Source: Lachnospira rogosae (GTDB taxonomy: Bacteria > Bacillota > Clostridia > Lachnospirales > Lachnospiraceae). Taken from it: 64,000 bases of DNA. The stretch lies in NCBI RefSeq assembly GCF_040096455.1, contig NZ_JBBMER010000007.1, forward strand, positions 124,001-188,000. Direction: 5' to 3'. Below, one piece after another: positions 50,682 to 60,107 of this stretch; position 1 is the first letter of the stretch; each line of letters opens with the position of its first letter. Under the pieces are notes generated by a model. It ran no database searches. It saw nothing but the letters and a program-made list of their open reading frames with translations, and was not told where the DNA came from. A program made the position numbers and the translations under genes.

Positions 50682-51422
50682 TTATTCTGCCATCATCTTT
50701 TCTGTTGACCAGATTTCCACTTCATATTTATTAGCCTTGTTGTATCTCTTTCTAAGATCCTTAAGCTGCTTTAAATATTCCATTGTAACCTTACCTGAAA
50801 GCTTAGATTCGCCCTCTGTTCTCTGCTGGAACTTATATGGAATTTCAACTACCTTCTTATATGAACCCATTGCAAGAACTTCGACCATAATCTTCCATCC
50901 AATTGGCTGAAGGTCTGCTCCTTCAATCACTTCACGTCTGAACATAAAAAGACCACTTGTTGGGTCAGATATCTTTCTAAGACAAGGAAGCATCCACTGT
51001 CCTATCTTTCTTGCTGTGCCAGATACGAACTTTCTGTACCAGTTAAGTCCACCGTCATCTCCACCAGGTATAAGACGGCTTGGTATACAGAAATCAGCAC
51101 CGCTTTCCATAGCCTTATACATATATTTAAGTACAATTGGTGGGTGCTGTAAATCAGCATCCATACAAGCCATATACTCACCCTTGGCAAGTTCAAATCC
51201 CTTAAGAACTGCTGTTGCAAGACCTGTTTCACCTGTTCTGTGTTCAAGTCTTATCTGTGGAAAATCCTTAGCTACTTCCCTGATTACACCAGGTGTATTA
51301 TCTTTACTATCATCTACGAATAATATTTCATAATCAATTCCCTTAAGTGCATCATCTATCTGTGTCACCAGATTTCTAATATTCTTTCCCTCATTAAATG
51401 TAGGTACAACTACTGATAACAT
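50682..51422 (-). CDS. DPM1-like polyprenyl-phosphate glycosyltransferase (GT2)
   Basis: The 246-residue GT2 enzyme has LSVVVPTFNEGKNIRNLVTQ, the VDDSKDNTPG donor loop, CMDADLQHPP (the DxD, followed by the typical QHPP of dolichyl/undecaprenyl-phosphate mannosyltransferases) and a C-terminal QQRTEGESKLSGKVTMEYLK. It should load a sugar, likely mannose, onto a polyprenyl phosphate at the membrane's inner face for use by the PIG-V-like and YfhO proteins next door. The ATG at 51420-51422 has AAGGAGAAAATAT upstream; a longer start at 51524 has no ribosome site. Confidence 0.92.
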   Translation of the reverse strand: MLSVVVPTFNEGKNIRNLVTQIDDALKGIDYEILFVDDSKDNTPGVIREVAKDFPQIRLEHRTGETGLATAVLKGFELAKGEYMACMDADLQHPPIVLKYMYKAMESGADFCIPSRLIPGGDDGGLNWYRKFVSGTARKIGQWMLPCLRKISDPTSGLFMFRREVIEGADLQPIGWKIMVEVLAMGSYKKVVEIPYKFQQRTEGESKLSGKVTMEYLKQLKDLRKRYNKANKYEVEIWSTEKMMAE

Positions 51423-51495
51423 ATATTTTCTCCTTTTAATATTCTTATACCAGATTAACTCCAGTATATATAATTGTAATTTAAAAAGCGTGTTA

Positions 51496-51524
51496 ATTAT
51501 AATACCAATATATAAAGATAGCAA
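51496..51524 (-). promoter_or_regulatory. Sigma-A promoter before the DPM1-like gene and glmM
   Basis: Leftward TTGCTA (51519-51524), 17 nt, TATAAT (51496-51501). It lets the transferase-glmM pair be transcribed apart from the upstream operon. Confidence 0.75.
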
Positions 51525-51530
51525 GTCTTT

Positions 51531-52832
51531 TCACATAAGCAGACCATCCCAGAAGTACCATGCCGATATTACAACAATCTCAACTATAGACAACAACGTA
51601 ATTATTCCATACCGTACATACCTGTTACAGCCTGCGATTATCTCTGCCACTCCTATATATATTACAAATGAACCCATTATAAATCTCAATGTACTCATAA
51701 CGCTTGATGTAAGCGGAATAAGAAGTACTATTATTCCAAATATTCCAAGTGCATAATGCTTCTTTCTTATCATCGCTGCATAAAGCATAAGTGTTATAAC
51801 GCAGAGCCAGCCAAGTATTATTCCATTAAGTGTCTTAACTCCTGATGCCGCTGAGAGCTGCCCTGTACACGACTTAAACAACACTCCGATTACCGGAAAC
51901 ATTTTCTGTGTCCTCCACGCTCTCTGGACGTGGTAAAATGCCCACGAATCACCACAAAAGTATCTCAGATAATTCATATATATGAATATGCCAAGAGGGC
52001 TTATCATAATAGCCACAAGCTTCTTTGGTTCTTTTATGACATTTTTAATAAAAGTTCTTATAACACTGGCTAAGCTTATATTTCCAGCTATCAGAATACC
52101 AGCTTCTTCTGTAAGCATACACTTATCTATTATACCAGCTTCTTTATTATCTTTCATTTCTGAATTATGCTTAGCCCTGCACTCTGCACAGGTCTCCATA
52201 AACATATATGTTATAAGCACAAACACAAGCATACAGCCAACAATTCGTGTTGCACTTGCCATCGCCGCCGCTATTCCTGCCGCCATATAATTATGTCTGG
52301 CAGAGTTATAGAAGCAGAGTATAACACACAATATGAATAGTGCTTCTGTATACATAGCACCATAGTACACGGCAAATGGTCCTGCAAGCATAAGAAATAT
52401 AATAATATCCTCAACTGTCTTTTTATTATATTTCTTCATATCAAGCTCTATATCTGCATACTTAACCGCATAATACACTGCTATAATTATACATATGTTG
52501 GAAACTGTCATTCCAACGGCATATGTATCTATACTTCCCATTGTGACAAGTCTTACTGCCATACACACAAGAGGGTATAGCGGGAAAAAAGCCCAGCTTG
52601 CCATACCTGATGACTTAGGAGGCTGGTAACCATTCTCCACAATCCCTTTATACCACTCTGCATCCCACGGATTCATATAATACAGCCATTGGTGCGGCTC
52701 ATCAGCAATAAGATTCATCACCGGAACCATTAGAAGCATAACTGCCCTTGAAATAAGCCATACTGCTATTATCTTCACCAAAAGCCTTAACCGTTCATTA
52801 TCTTTATAGTATCCTGCTACTGCTTTAAACAT
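51531..52832 (-). CDS. PIG-V-like membrane mannosyltransferase
   Basis: The 433-residue membrane protein has about ten helices, and in the first lumen-side/extracellular loop NPWDAEWYKGIVENGYQPP and WAFFPLYPLVCMAVRLV, the WDAxWY signature of PIG-V-like mannosyltransferases. These GT-C enzymes use polyprenyl-phosphate sugars, here likely supplied by the DPM1-like enzyme downstream. The acceptor is unknown. It follows the yfhO-type gene by 21 nt. GGGG with a 6-nt spacer before the ATG is a modest ribosome site. Confidence 0.85.
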   Translation of the reverse strand: MFKAVAGYYKDNERLRLLVKIIAVWLISRAVMLLMVPVMNLIADEPHQWLYYMNPWDAEWYKGIVENGYQPPKSSGMASWAFFPLYPLVCMAVRLVTMGSIDTYAVGMTVSNICIIIAVYYAVKYADIELDMKKYNKKTVEDIIIFLMLAGPFAVYYGAMYTEALFILCVILCFYNSARHNYMAAGIAAAMASATRIVGCMLVFVLITYMFMETCAECRAKHNSEMKDNKEAGIIDKCMLTEEAGILIAGNISLASVIRTFIKNVIKEPKKLVAIMISPLGIFIYMNYLRYFCGDSWAFYHVQRAWRTQKMFPVIGVLFKSCTGQLSAASGVKTLNGIILGWLCVITLMLYAAMIRKKHYALGIFGIIVLLIPLTSSVMSTLRFIMGSFVIYIGVAEIIAGCNRYVRYGIITLLSIVEIVVISAWYFWDGLLM

Positions 52833-52853
52833 TCACAACCCCAATATCTGTTA

Positions 52854-55760
52854 TTACAATATATACTGTATATTCGCAATCACGCTGGCAACAAGTGGAA
52901 TTGCAAACATAACAACTGCAAGCACTGCAATTATTGCAAGATATACACCACTTGCACACATTCCTAACCACTGAGGAACATTTATCCCTCTCTTATGGTC
53001 AATAACCATAAGAACTATCATAACAATAAGAATAATCAAAGATATAATTATTCCTGCGTTTCTTCCTGATGGTTTAAATGTAAATACAATCTCATTACTT
53101 CCATCATTAATATTAACTCCTGTAAATATTCCAGCAATCTCGTCTGTATCACACTTTACTCCATTAACTGTAACTGTCCAGTTATCACTCTTAATGATTG
53201 GAATTATTGCATAATTATCATTACCGCTTCCGTCAACCTTTATAGTAACTGAGTTATTAGTATATGTTACATCACTCTGCTTATCAGCGTATTTATCGCA
53301 CAGTGACTGCATTTTATTAAGGTCAATTCCTGCGATTGTGACAATCGACTTATCCGTGATTGCATTACCTGCTGAATCATATGGTCTTGTATATTCTACC
53401 TGAACCTCAATATCTTCATCATAAAATGTTCCAAGATATATAAGTCCGTTATTATAATCCGTTGTGTAATACTTATTTTTTACATTCCCTATTGTCGGTA
53501 TTGCAATCTCTTTACCATTAACAGTTATCTTTACACTTCTGAAAAGATTAGATACATTGGCATCCGAGTCGCCTATATTACGGTCAGTAACACTCATATA
53601 TACAGCCTTTGTTCCTGTTACAGAATCCTTATAAGTCTGTATGATATGCTTATTCTGTGTTGTTCTGTAATCTTCCAGATTATCAGAAGCTATATTATCT
53701 TCTGCAACATGATTATTATTTACAGTAATCTCTTTAGTATCTGTCAGAGTACCATATTCCGTAACAATACCACTTGAATCATGGCTTAATGCACTATACA
53801 TAATATTGTGCATATATATCCAGTCCTTTGAGCAGTTATTATCATTATAATCTTCTGACTCTACAGACATTGTTGCTTCATTCTTAGTAAAATCTTTATT
53901 AAAATCTACATTTTTTACAGATGAGTCAGTAACCATTGCAAATGGCAGCTGGTAATTAGCTGTATAAAGCTTATACTGACAGCCATCAGTTCCAACCTTC
54001 TTAAGTGTATACAATGAACTGTCTAATCTGTTGACATTAACAGCCTCCGTAATGTGTATAAGAGCATCGCTGAATACCGTATTACCTGAATCAAGCATCC
54101 AGAGGAAATACTTTGAATGTCCCCATCTTACTGTCTGCTTCTGGCTGTCCTTCTGAAGAGCTGCCGTAAAGCTTGACATTGCACCTCTCTTCATAACAAG
54201 AGGGTAGTTGGCATTAAAGCTTAAATCCGGATTAGTTATTCTGTCTACCGGTGATGAGGCTATTTCAAGATTATTAGCCGCTTCCACTGCAAGCTGTACA
54301 TAATCTCCATACTGATATGGCGTATAAGTATAGAACTTAGGTGGACCTGTCATAGCGATGGCACCTATAATTATCTCAACAGCCATTAATCTTATAATAC
54401 TGTTAATTCCATATCCGTCTTTTCTAACTATTACATTAATTATATGCACAACAAGCATAATTGCGAATACTGCTATAAAAAATGCAAATGCCCTCTCGTA
54501 GGAATTAACTGGAATATACTTATATCCAAGTGCAAATGCAACGCATACTACCACACACACTGCACTTAATATTATATTCTTCTTTTTATCTTCTTTGCTA
54601 TCTGCAACTATAGTATCTGCATACATTGCTGCAAGACATATGAATGTAAATGCTATAATAAATCCATTTCTTAATGTATATCCATTATATGAACCAAAAT
54701 GCCACATAATGTTAGTACCCTCTGCAACTGCCTGAATAACCATTATTGCAAAGAGTGATACTGCATACCAGTTACGCTTTCTTAAATCTATATCCATCTT
54801 ATACCGCGGTAACTTTCTGCTTCTATGTATGCCTGTAAATATAAGCACAAGGAATATTCCCATACCATAGAACATCATTATTCTTTCAAATTCGCCAAGA
54901 CTGAAGCTTCTGAATGTCGGATTAGAAATCCATGACATATACTGCTGTACAAGGCTTAATGAGTTACCGGTTCTCTGTGACTGTGAAAGCTGCGAGAATA
55001 CCGGAAGAAGCACAAAGGCTGAAAGTCCAATTCCCGTAAATGTACCTATCCCTAAGTTCCACGCACATTTTCTTCTCTCTTCTTTGTCACATCTGAATAT
55101 AATATACATTCCACCGGCAAGGAGTATGTATACAACTGACATTGCACTGATATAATAGTTAATAACAAATAACAATGCCAGCATAAGAATATAGAAAAAC
55201 TTCTTTCCTGTCTTTTCCATAACATCTAAAGACATCATAAGAAGTGGAAATAAAGCAACTATATCCATCCAAGGTGTAAAACATGAAGCGTATAAAAGCA
55301 CATAACCACAAAATGTGTATGCAAGTGCAAATATAACTTTAGTCTTATATGTTAATTTCTTATATCTTCTATTAAGAAATGCATACATTGTAACTGACAT
55401 AACAAACATCTTAACAAGTGTAAGAATTGATATGAATTCCAATATATAATCTCTTGGACATAGATATAAAAGCAGGTTAAATGGGCTGAACATTGAGAAC
55501 GCTGATATACTCATACTCACATTAGTTCCGAGTCCTGTATACCAGTCAAACCACACACTTGCATCACCATGCATAGCATCCCACAAATGTGCATACAGTG
55601 GAGCAACCTGCTGCATATTATCAAATAAATCTATTCTGTTACTTCCAAAAGGCCATATTCCCTTTACAATAAGAACAAATATCATAACAAGTAGTGTTAT
55701 AATTCCAGGAATAAGATATGAAGCTATCTTTCTTCCCTTTTTATCAGAACTGTTATTCAT
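52854..55760 (-). CDS. YfhO-family membrane glycosyltransferase-like protein
   Basis: This 968-residue protein has an N-terminal multi-helix domain (LIPGIITLLVMIFVLIVKGI to about residue 480) with GT-C-type loops (FDNMQQVAPLYAHLWDAMHG, VWFDWYTGLGTNVSMS). A large extracytoplasmic beta-rich region follows (residues 480-900, including NVSNLFRSVKITVNGKEIAI), then C-terminal helices. YfhO proteins transfer sugars onto teichoic-acid-type polymers in Gram-positive bacteria. It is cotranscribed with the PIG-V-like and ManC-ManA fusion genes. GGAGGATTTGA precedes the ATG. Confidence 0.9.
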   Translation of the reverse strand: MNNSSDKKGRKIASYLIPGIITLLVMIFVLIVKGIWPFGSNRIDLFDNMQQVAPLYAHLWDAMHGDASVWFDWYTGLGTNVSMSISAFSMFSPFNLLLYLCPRDYILEFISILTLVKMFVMSVTMYAFLNRRYKKLTYKTKVIFALAYTFCGYVLLYASCFTPWMDIVALFPLLMMSLDVMEKTGKKFFYILMLALLFVINYYISAMSVVYILLAGGMYIIFRCDKEERRKCAWNLGIGTFTGIGLSAFVLLPVFSQLSQSQRTGNSLSLVQQYMSWISNPTFRSFSLGEFERIMMFYGMGIFLVLIFTGIHRSRKLPRYKMDIDLRKRNWYAVSLFAIMVIQAVAEGTNIMWHFGSYNGYTLRNGFIIAFTFICLAAMYADTIVADSKEDKKKNIILSAVCVVVCVAFALGYKYIPVNSYERAFAFFIAVFAIMLVVHIINVIVRKDGYGINSIIRLMAVEIIIGAIAMTGPPKFYTYTPYQYGDYVQLAVEAANNLEIASSPVDRITNPDLSFNANYPLVMKRGAMSSFTAALQKDSQKQTVRWGHSKYFLWMLDSGNTVFSDALIHITEAVNVNRLDSSLYTLKKVGTDGCQYKLYTANYQLPFAMVTDSSVKNVDFNKDFTKNEATMSVESEDYNDNNCSKDWIYMHNIMYSALSHDSSGIVTEYGTLTDTKEITVNNNHVAEDNIASDNLEDYRTTQNKHIIQTYKDSVTGTKAVYMSVTDRNIGDSDANVSNLFRSVKITVNGKEIAIPTIGNVKNKYYTTDYNNGLIYLGTFYDEDIEVQVEYTRPYDSAGNAITDKSIVTIAGIDLNKMQSLCDKYADKQSDVTYTNNSVTIKVDGSGNDNYAIIPIIKSDNWTVTVNGVKCDTDEIAGIFTGVNINDGSNEIVFTFKPSGRNAGIIISLIILIVMIVLMVIDHKRGINVPQWLGMCASGVYLAIIAVLAVVMFAIPLVASVIANIQYIL

Positions 55761-55783
55761 TCAAATCCTCCGTTCCCATCTGA

Positions 55784-58156
55784 TTATACATGTGTAATTA
55801 TACAGGTTGATCTGCCATTTACGACAACATTTCTCTTGCCTGCATTAATAAAGAAGCTTTCTCCAGCCTTAAACTTAAGTTCCTTGTCATTGTCATCTGT
55901 CATAATTGTTCCTTCACCGTCAATTACAATTACTGACAGAAAAGAAGCTTCATCAACTGGTATCTTGGCTTCATCTTCTATTTCATACTTGATAACCTCA
56001 AAGTATTTACACTGTACAAGACGCTTTGACATATAATGCTCGTTATGTGTAAGCATAACATTGCATTTGTTATCTTTCTCATACTTAACTGGATTAACAA
56101 CATCTAATGACTTGGCAATGTGAAGCTCACGCGGATTACCGAATTTGTCACGTCTGTCATAATCATACATACGGTATGTGCAGTTAGAATTCTGCTGTAT
56201 TTCACATATAAATATACCTGCACCTATCGCGTGGATGGTGCCAGCCTTTACCATAACAACATCACCCTTTTTAACCTCTATCTTGTTAAGGATTTCTGTT
56301 ATTGTATTGTTCTTTATACGTTCTTCTATCTCTTCTTTAGAAGAAGCTCTTGAAAGTCCGCAATACAGATATGCACCAGGTTCTGCATCAAGCACATACC
56401 ACATTTCGTTCTTTCCATATTCATTCTCGTTCTCCAGTGCATACTCATCATCCGGATGTATCTGTATTGATAATGCCTGCTTGGCATCAATAAACTTTAT
56501 AAGTACTGGGAATCTGTCCTGTGCCTGACATTTCCAGCCTAATGCTTCCTTGCCAATTATTGAAAGATAATCATTAAAGAGCATACCCTTATAATATCCT
56601 TCTGCAATACGGCTCTGTCCGTCTGGGTGTGCAGAAAGCTCCCAGCTTTCTCCTATGACATCATAATCACATTTCTTGCCGTATACATCTCTTATCTTAG
56701 TACCGCCCCAGAGGTTATCCTTGAATGCCGGGTCAAGCTTGACAATCGGACAATTATCTTTTCTTACATAATTGCCGCCATTATCTGATGAATCCTGTCC
56801 ATATATCTTAACCATATCATTATCAAGGATTGAATCACCAATTCCAACCTCTATAATGACAACATTAGAGTCTGTCTTGTTAGCAACCTTATGCTTAACA
56901 CCGATTGGCACGAATACGCTATCATACTTATGGTAATCTTTAGTTTCTGTACCTATTGTAATAGTAGCTGTACCTTCAACAACTGACCAGTATTCTGCCC
57001 TTAATTCATGCTGGTGAAGATTCATCATCATTCCTGGAAATACTGTAACCTTCTTAACCTTATAACCATTAGAATAATTAAGAAGCTCGTGTATACCCCA
57101 TTCCCTATAGGAGATACGATTATAATCAAAGTATGTTTCATATTGGTCAAGATTGTCTTTAATAATCTCTTTGATATTATCAGCAGATTTCTTTGATGAA
57201 ATGTATACAGCATCTTCTGTATTGACAACTACAATATCTCTTAAGTCATTAGCAACTACAAGCTGTCTTTGCGCGTTGTTAATTACTGATATATTACTAC
57301 AGTCATTCTTAATTATATTGTCAGGCTTATCATCACTATGGTGCATTTCAATATCACATACATTATCGATATCTTTCCATAAAATGTCAGCCTCTACTAC
57401 TTTGAGATTGTCACAGTGTTCAAGAACAAGTGTTTCTATGCTTCCTGTAACTATGTCCTTCATTACATTTTCTGAGAAACGTATAGCCCTTCTTATAGCT
57501 GGAACTTTTCTCTTAGCTGTACGGCAGGCTATATACAATTCCGGACATTTCTTTCTTGTGATATTAACCATATCACCTGCCCTGAACACAAGTATTCCAC
57601 TATTCCATAGATACCCCTCCTCATATGAATAGCAGTCTGCAATCTCAGATGTTGCATCATCAAAATCAACATTTGATAATATCTTAATTACATCATTTCC
57701 ATCTCTCTTGATATATCCAAGATTCTTCGCCTGATATTCAGGCTTAACTCCAACTGCCGCAATTACGCCTTTCTTTGCTATCTCTTTAGCTCCTATGATG
57801 GCATCCTTGTATCCATCACCATCAATAAAATTGTCTGAATTAACAACTAATACAAATTCAGTTGGATTGGCAAACATTGTTCCAAGCATAATTGCCGCTG
57901 CTGTACCCTTAGCTGTGCCCTCAAGAATAACTCTGTATTTCAGGCTCTGGAACGCCTTCATCTGTCCGTTTACAATATTCTTATATGCCTCATTAGTTAC
58001 TATAATAAATTCATCACAATAAGGCAGATTTCTGACAACCGTTTCCTGTAAAAGTGAACGGCCTTCCTTAAATTTCATAAACTGTTTAGGATAATTTTTT
58101 CTGGACAATGGCCATAAACTATCGCCACTTCCACCTGCAAGAATTACACACTTCAT
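55784..58156 (-). CDS. Three-part fusion: mannose-1-P guanylyltransferase, cupin, and type I phosphomannose isomerase
   Basis: The 790-residue chain has three parts. Residues 1-270 form a sugar-nucleotidyltransferase domain (VILAGGSGDSLWPLSRKNYP, WNSGILVFRAG). Residues 345-460 are a ManC-type cupin (VTVFPGMMMNLHQHELRAEY). From 475 to the end is a type I phosphomannose isomerase (DNLWGGTKIRDVYGKK, LSIQIHPDDEYALENENEYG, TIHAIGAGIFICEIQQNSNC), with the zinc-binding QxHPDD and HAIGAG motifs intact. The glycine loop reads GGSGDS where GGSGTR is usual and the FVEKP lysine motif is not evident, so nucleotidyltransferase activity is in doubt. It should supply GDP-mannose or a related sugar for the PIG-V/DPM1 enzymes. 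Confidence 0.88.
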   Translation of the reverse strand: MKCVILAGGSGDSLWPLSRKNYPKQFMKFKEGRSLLQETVVRNLPYCDEFIIVTNEAYKNIVNGQMKAFQSLKYRVILEGTAKGTAAAIMLGTMFANPTEFVLVVNSDNFIDGDGYKDAIIGAKEIAKKGVIAAVGVKPEYQAKNLGYIKRDGNDVIKILSNVDFDDATSEIADCYSYEEGYLWNSGILVFRAGDMVNITRKKCPELYIACRTAKRKVPAIRRAIRFSENVMKDIVTGSIETLVLEHCDNLKVVEADILWKDIDNVCDIEMHHSDDKPDNIIKNDCSNISVINNAQRQLVVANDLRDIVVVNTEDAVYISSKKSADNIKEIIKDNLDQYETYFDYNRISYREWGIHELLNYSNGYKVKKVTVFPGMMMNLHQHELRAEYWSVVEGTATITIGTETKDYHKYDSVFVPIGVKHKVANKTDSNVVIIEVGIGDSILDNDMVKIYGQDSSDNGGNYVRKDNCPIVKLDPAFKDNLWGGTKIRDVYGKKCDYDVIGESWELSAHPDGQSRIAEGYYKGMLFNDYLSIIGKEALGWKCQAQDRFPVLIKFIDAKQALSIQIHPDDEYALENENEYGKNEMWYVLDAEPGAYLYCGLSRASSKEEIEERIKNNTITEILNKIEVKKGDVVMVKAGTIHAIGAGIFICEIQQNSNCTYRMYDYDRRDKFGNPRELHIAKSLDVVNPVKYEKDNKCNVMLTHNEHYMSKRLVQCKYFEVIKYEIEDEAKIPVDEASFLSVIVIDGEGTIMTDDNDKELKFKAGESFFINAGKRNVVVNGRSTCIITHV

Positions 58157-58195
58157 GCAAATGTTCCTCCATAATTGTTATTTTTGCCCATCATT

Positions 58196-59881
58196 TTAAT
58201 TAGCTGATACACCAGAAGCTGCTGATTTAACTGTGTCTGATGAACCTGAACTGCTTGAACTGCCGCTTCCTGTGCTGCTTCCACTTGCTCCGTTATCTGT
58301 GCTTCCACCTGTAGTAGTGCTTCCGCTTGCTCCGCTGTCTGTGCTTCCGCCTGTAGTGCCGCTTCCGCTTGCTCCGCTGTCTGTGCTTCCGCCTGTAGTG
58401 CCGCTTCCACTTGCTCCGCTGTCTGTGCTTCCGCCTGTAGTACCGCTTCCGCTTGCTCCGCTGTCTGTGCTTCCGCCTGTAGTGCCGCTTCCGCTTGTTC
58501 CGCTGTCTGTGCTTCCGCCTGTAGTACCGCTTCCACTTGTTCCGTTATCTGTGCTTCCGCCTGTAGTACCGCTTCCGCTTGTTCCGTTATCCGTACTTCC
58601 TGTGTCACCACTTCCACTTGTTCCGTTATCTGTGCTTCCGCCTGTAGTGCCGCTTCCGCTTGCTCCGTTATCTGTACTTCCTGTGTCACCACTTCCATTG
58701 GTATCATTGTCTGTGCTTCCACTATTATCTGAACTAGTATTTCCTGTGATGCTATCATCATCAGATGTATTAGCTGTTGTCCTATTGGTTGTATTATTAG
58801 AACTGCTGCCAGTAGTACTTTGTGTTACATTCTCAGTCTGCTTCTGTGTAGTCTGTTCTTCTGTGCCTGCCTCAGTTGAAGCTGTTGCCGCCTCATTCTT
58901 CTTATTATTCTTCGTTGCAGCCTGTTCTGTTGTATACTGCATATTCTGGTATTCATAAGAAGCACTCTTCTTATTGCTCTTGCCAGCCTTAACTGATACA
59001 ACAAGAATAATAATAAGAATAATAACTATTACACCACCTGCAATCCATGAAACCATCATTCTTGCCGGAAGTGTGAGTGCTGGAAAAAGTCTTTTAATGA
59101 ATAATGTAACAGCATTTTCCTTTAATCTTTTTCCTGTTTTTCTGTATACAGAACTTACAGCTTCTCTTTCTCTATAATCATCATTATTATTATTCTCATC
59201 ATAACCATAATCACTGTCATCATACTCTTCATCAGAATAATCACTTTCATCTAATGAATTGTAATCATTATCAGCGACTGCTGCCATATCATTATTATCG
59301 GCATTACCAGCCGTTTCATAACCTAATACATAACTTCTTATGCCTGCTAACCAGCCGCTTATATAAGAACTGTCAACATCGGTTACGCTCTCAATCGCAT
59401 CAACAGAAAGCATCTCATAAGCGTATAATTCTGTAAGCGACATTTCTATCTCTGATAAATTTCTAAAGCTCTCCTCCTGCTGGTCAAATGACTTAGGGCT
59501 TCTGAAGGCTATTGCCTTCTGCTTCATATATGTAACGAATTCTTCATCATCCTTAATATGAGTATATTCATATTCTCCTGTTGGTGCATTATTCCTTAAT
59601 TCTTCTGCATTCTCACTTACCACACTTGTAAAGAAGAACGCAGATGCAATTGTTGCAACCTGCTTATGAATATTTCTTTCAAGGTTAAAATCACCTATTC
59701 TCTTACATATCTCAATAAGTGCCTTCTTTGCCTGGGTCATACTCTTTTCTTCGTTCTGATATACAGGGTATGCTAAAGCGTATACCTCTTTGTAAATCTT
59801 ATTGCATAGTTCCTTTTTCTCAGCTTTTCCGTCAATCACATCCTGTACTAACTGTGAAAGCCCGTCATCTTTATTACTCAT
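58196..59881 (-). CDS. Membrane protein: sigma-factor-like cytoplasmic head, single helix, Gly/Ser/Thr repeat tail
   Basis: The 561-residue protein has three parts. Residues 1-200 look like a degenerate ECF sigma factor: a region-2-like NKIYKEVYALAYPVYQNEEK and a region-4-like helix-turn-helix (MLSVDAIESVTDVDSSYISG). An acidic linker follows, then one membrane helix (SWIAGGVIVIILIIILVVSV, about residues 282-305). The last 240 residues are an extracytoplasmic Ser/Thr/Gly/Asn stalk with eleven 13-14-residue repeats of the GSTDNGTSGSGTTG type. No LPXTG anchor. GGAG 7 nt before the ATG at 59879-59881 supports the start. It heads the envelope operon after a strong promoter. Function unknown; surface sensing coupled to transcription is speculative. 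Confidence 0.78.
   Translation of the reverse strand: MSNKDDGLSQLVQDVIDGKAEKKELCNKIYKEVYALAYPVYQNEEKSMTQAKKALIEICKRIGDFNLERNIHKQVATIASAFFFTSVVSENAEELRNNAPTGEYEYTHIKDDEEFVTYMKQKAIAFRSPKSFDQQEESFRNLSEIEMSLTELYAYEMLSVDAIESVTDVDSSYISGWLAGIRSYVLGYETAGNADNNDMAAVADNDYNSLDESDYSDEEYDDSDYGYDENNNNDDYREREAVSSVYRKTGKRLKENAVTLFIKRLFPALTLPARMMVSWIAGGVIVIILIIILVVSVKAGKSNKKSASYEYQNMQYTTEQAATKNNKKNEAATASTEAGTEEQTTQKQTENVTQSTTGSSSNNTTNRTTANTSDDDSITGNTSSDNSGSTDNDTNGSGDTGSTDNGASGSGTTGGSTDNGTSGSGDTGSTDNGTSGSGTTGGSTDNGTSGSGTTGGSTDSGTSGSGTTGGSTDSGASGSGTTGGSTDSGASGSGTTGGSTDSGASGSGTTGGSTDSGASGSTTTGGSTDNGASGSSTGSGSSSSSGSSDTVKSAASGVSAN
58267..58720 (-). repeat. Tandem 42-bp (some 39-bp) coding repeats, eleven units
   Basis: The units encode GSTD-N/S-G-A/T-SGSGTTG. 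The central copies are nearly identical at DNA level. Two units are 39 bp (GSTDNGTSGSGDT type). All three frames on this strand stay open through the array, a by-product of its composition. Copy number is likely to vary between strains. Confidence 0.93.
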
Positions 59882-60014
59882 ATTCATCTCCTGATATAAT
59901 ATTCTTACTAACGTACCAAACCTTAAAATAAGAACACTTTATGTGTGCCTTCACTATCTACTCCGTTATGAACAGAATAAATGTGAAAATGCTCCACTTA
60001 GGCATTCACATATT

Positions 60015-60043
60015 ATTATACCACCTCCCACAATAATTGTCAC
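60015..60043 (-). promoter_or_regulatory. Sigma-A promoter of the envelope operon
   Basis: Leftward GTGACA (60038-60043), 17 nt, TATAAT (60015-60020), with TGG directly before the -10 (extended). The leader of about 130 nt to 59881 shows no other structure. Confidence 0.82.
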
Positions 60044-60049
60044 TACAAC

Positions 60050-60100
60050 AAAAAAACAGCAAATAAGCGGCTATAACCTGATTTTCGCCACTCATTTACT
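60050..60100 (-). terminator. Intrinsic terminator of the MBOAT gene
   Basis: 60087-60100 pairs with 60058-60071 (14 bp with wobble pairs), followed leftward by GTTTTTTTG. Confidence 0.8.
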
Positions 60101-60107
60101 GTAATTA

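Noticed and set aside
58153..58958. Long open frames in the other frames of the repeat array, on both strands (for example a 202-codon QAEAQ-rich frame and a 241-codon LPP-rich frame)
   Set aside because: They are by-products of the 42-bp repeat, whose length is a multiple of three and whose composition lacks stops in several frames.
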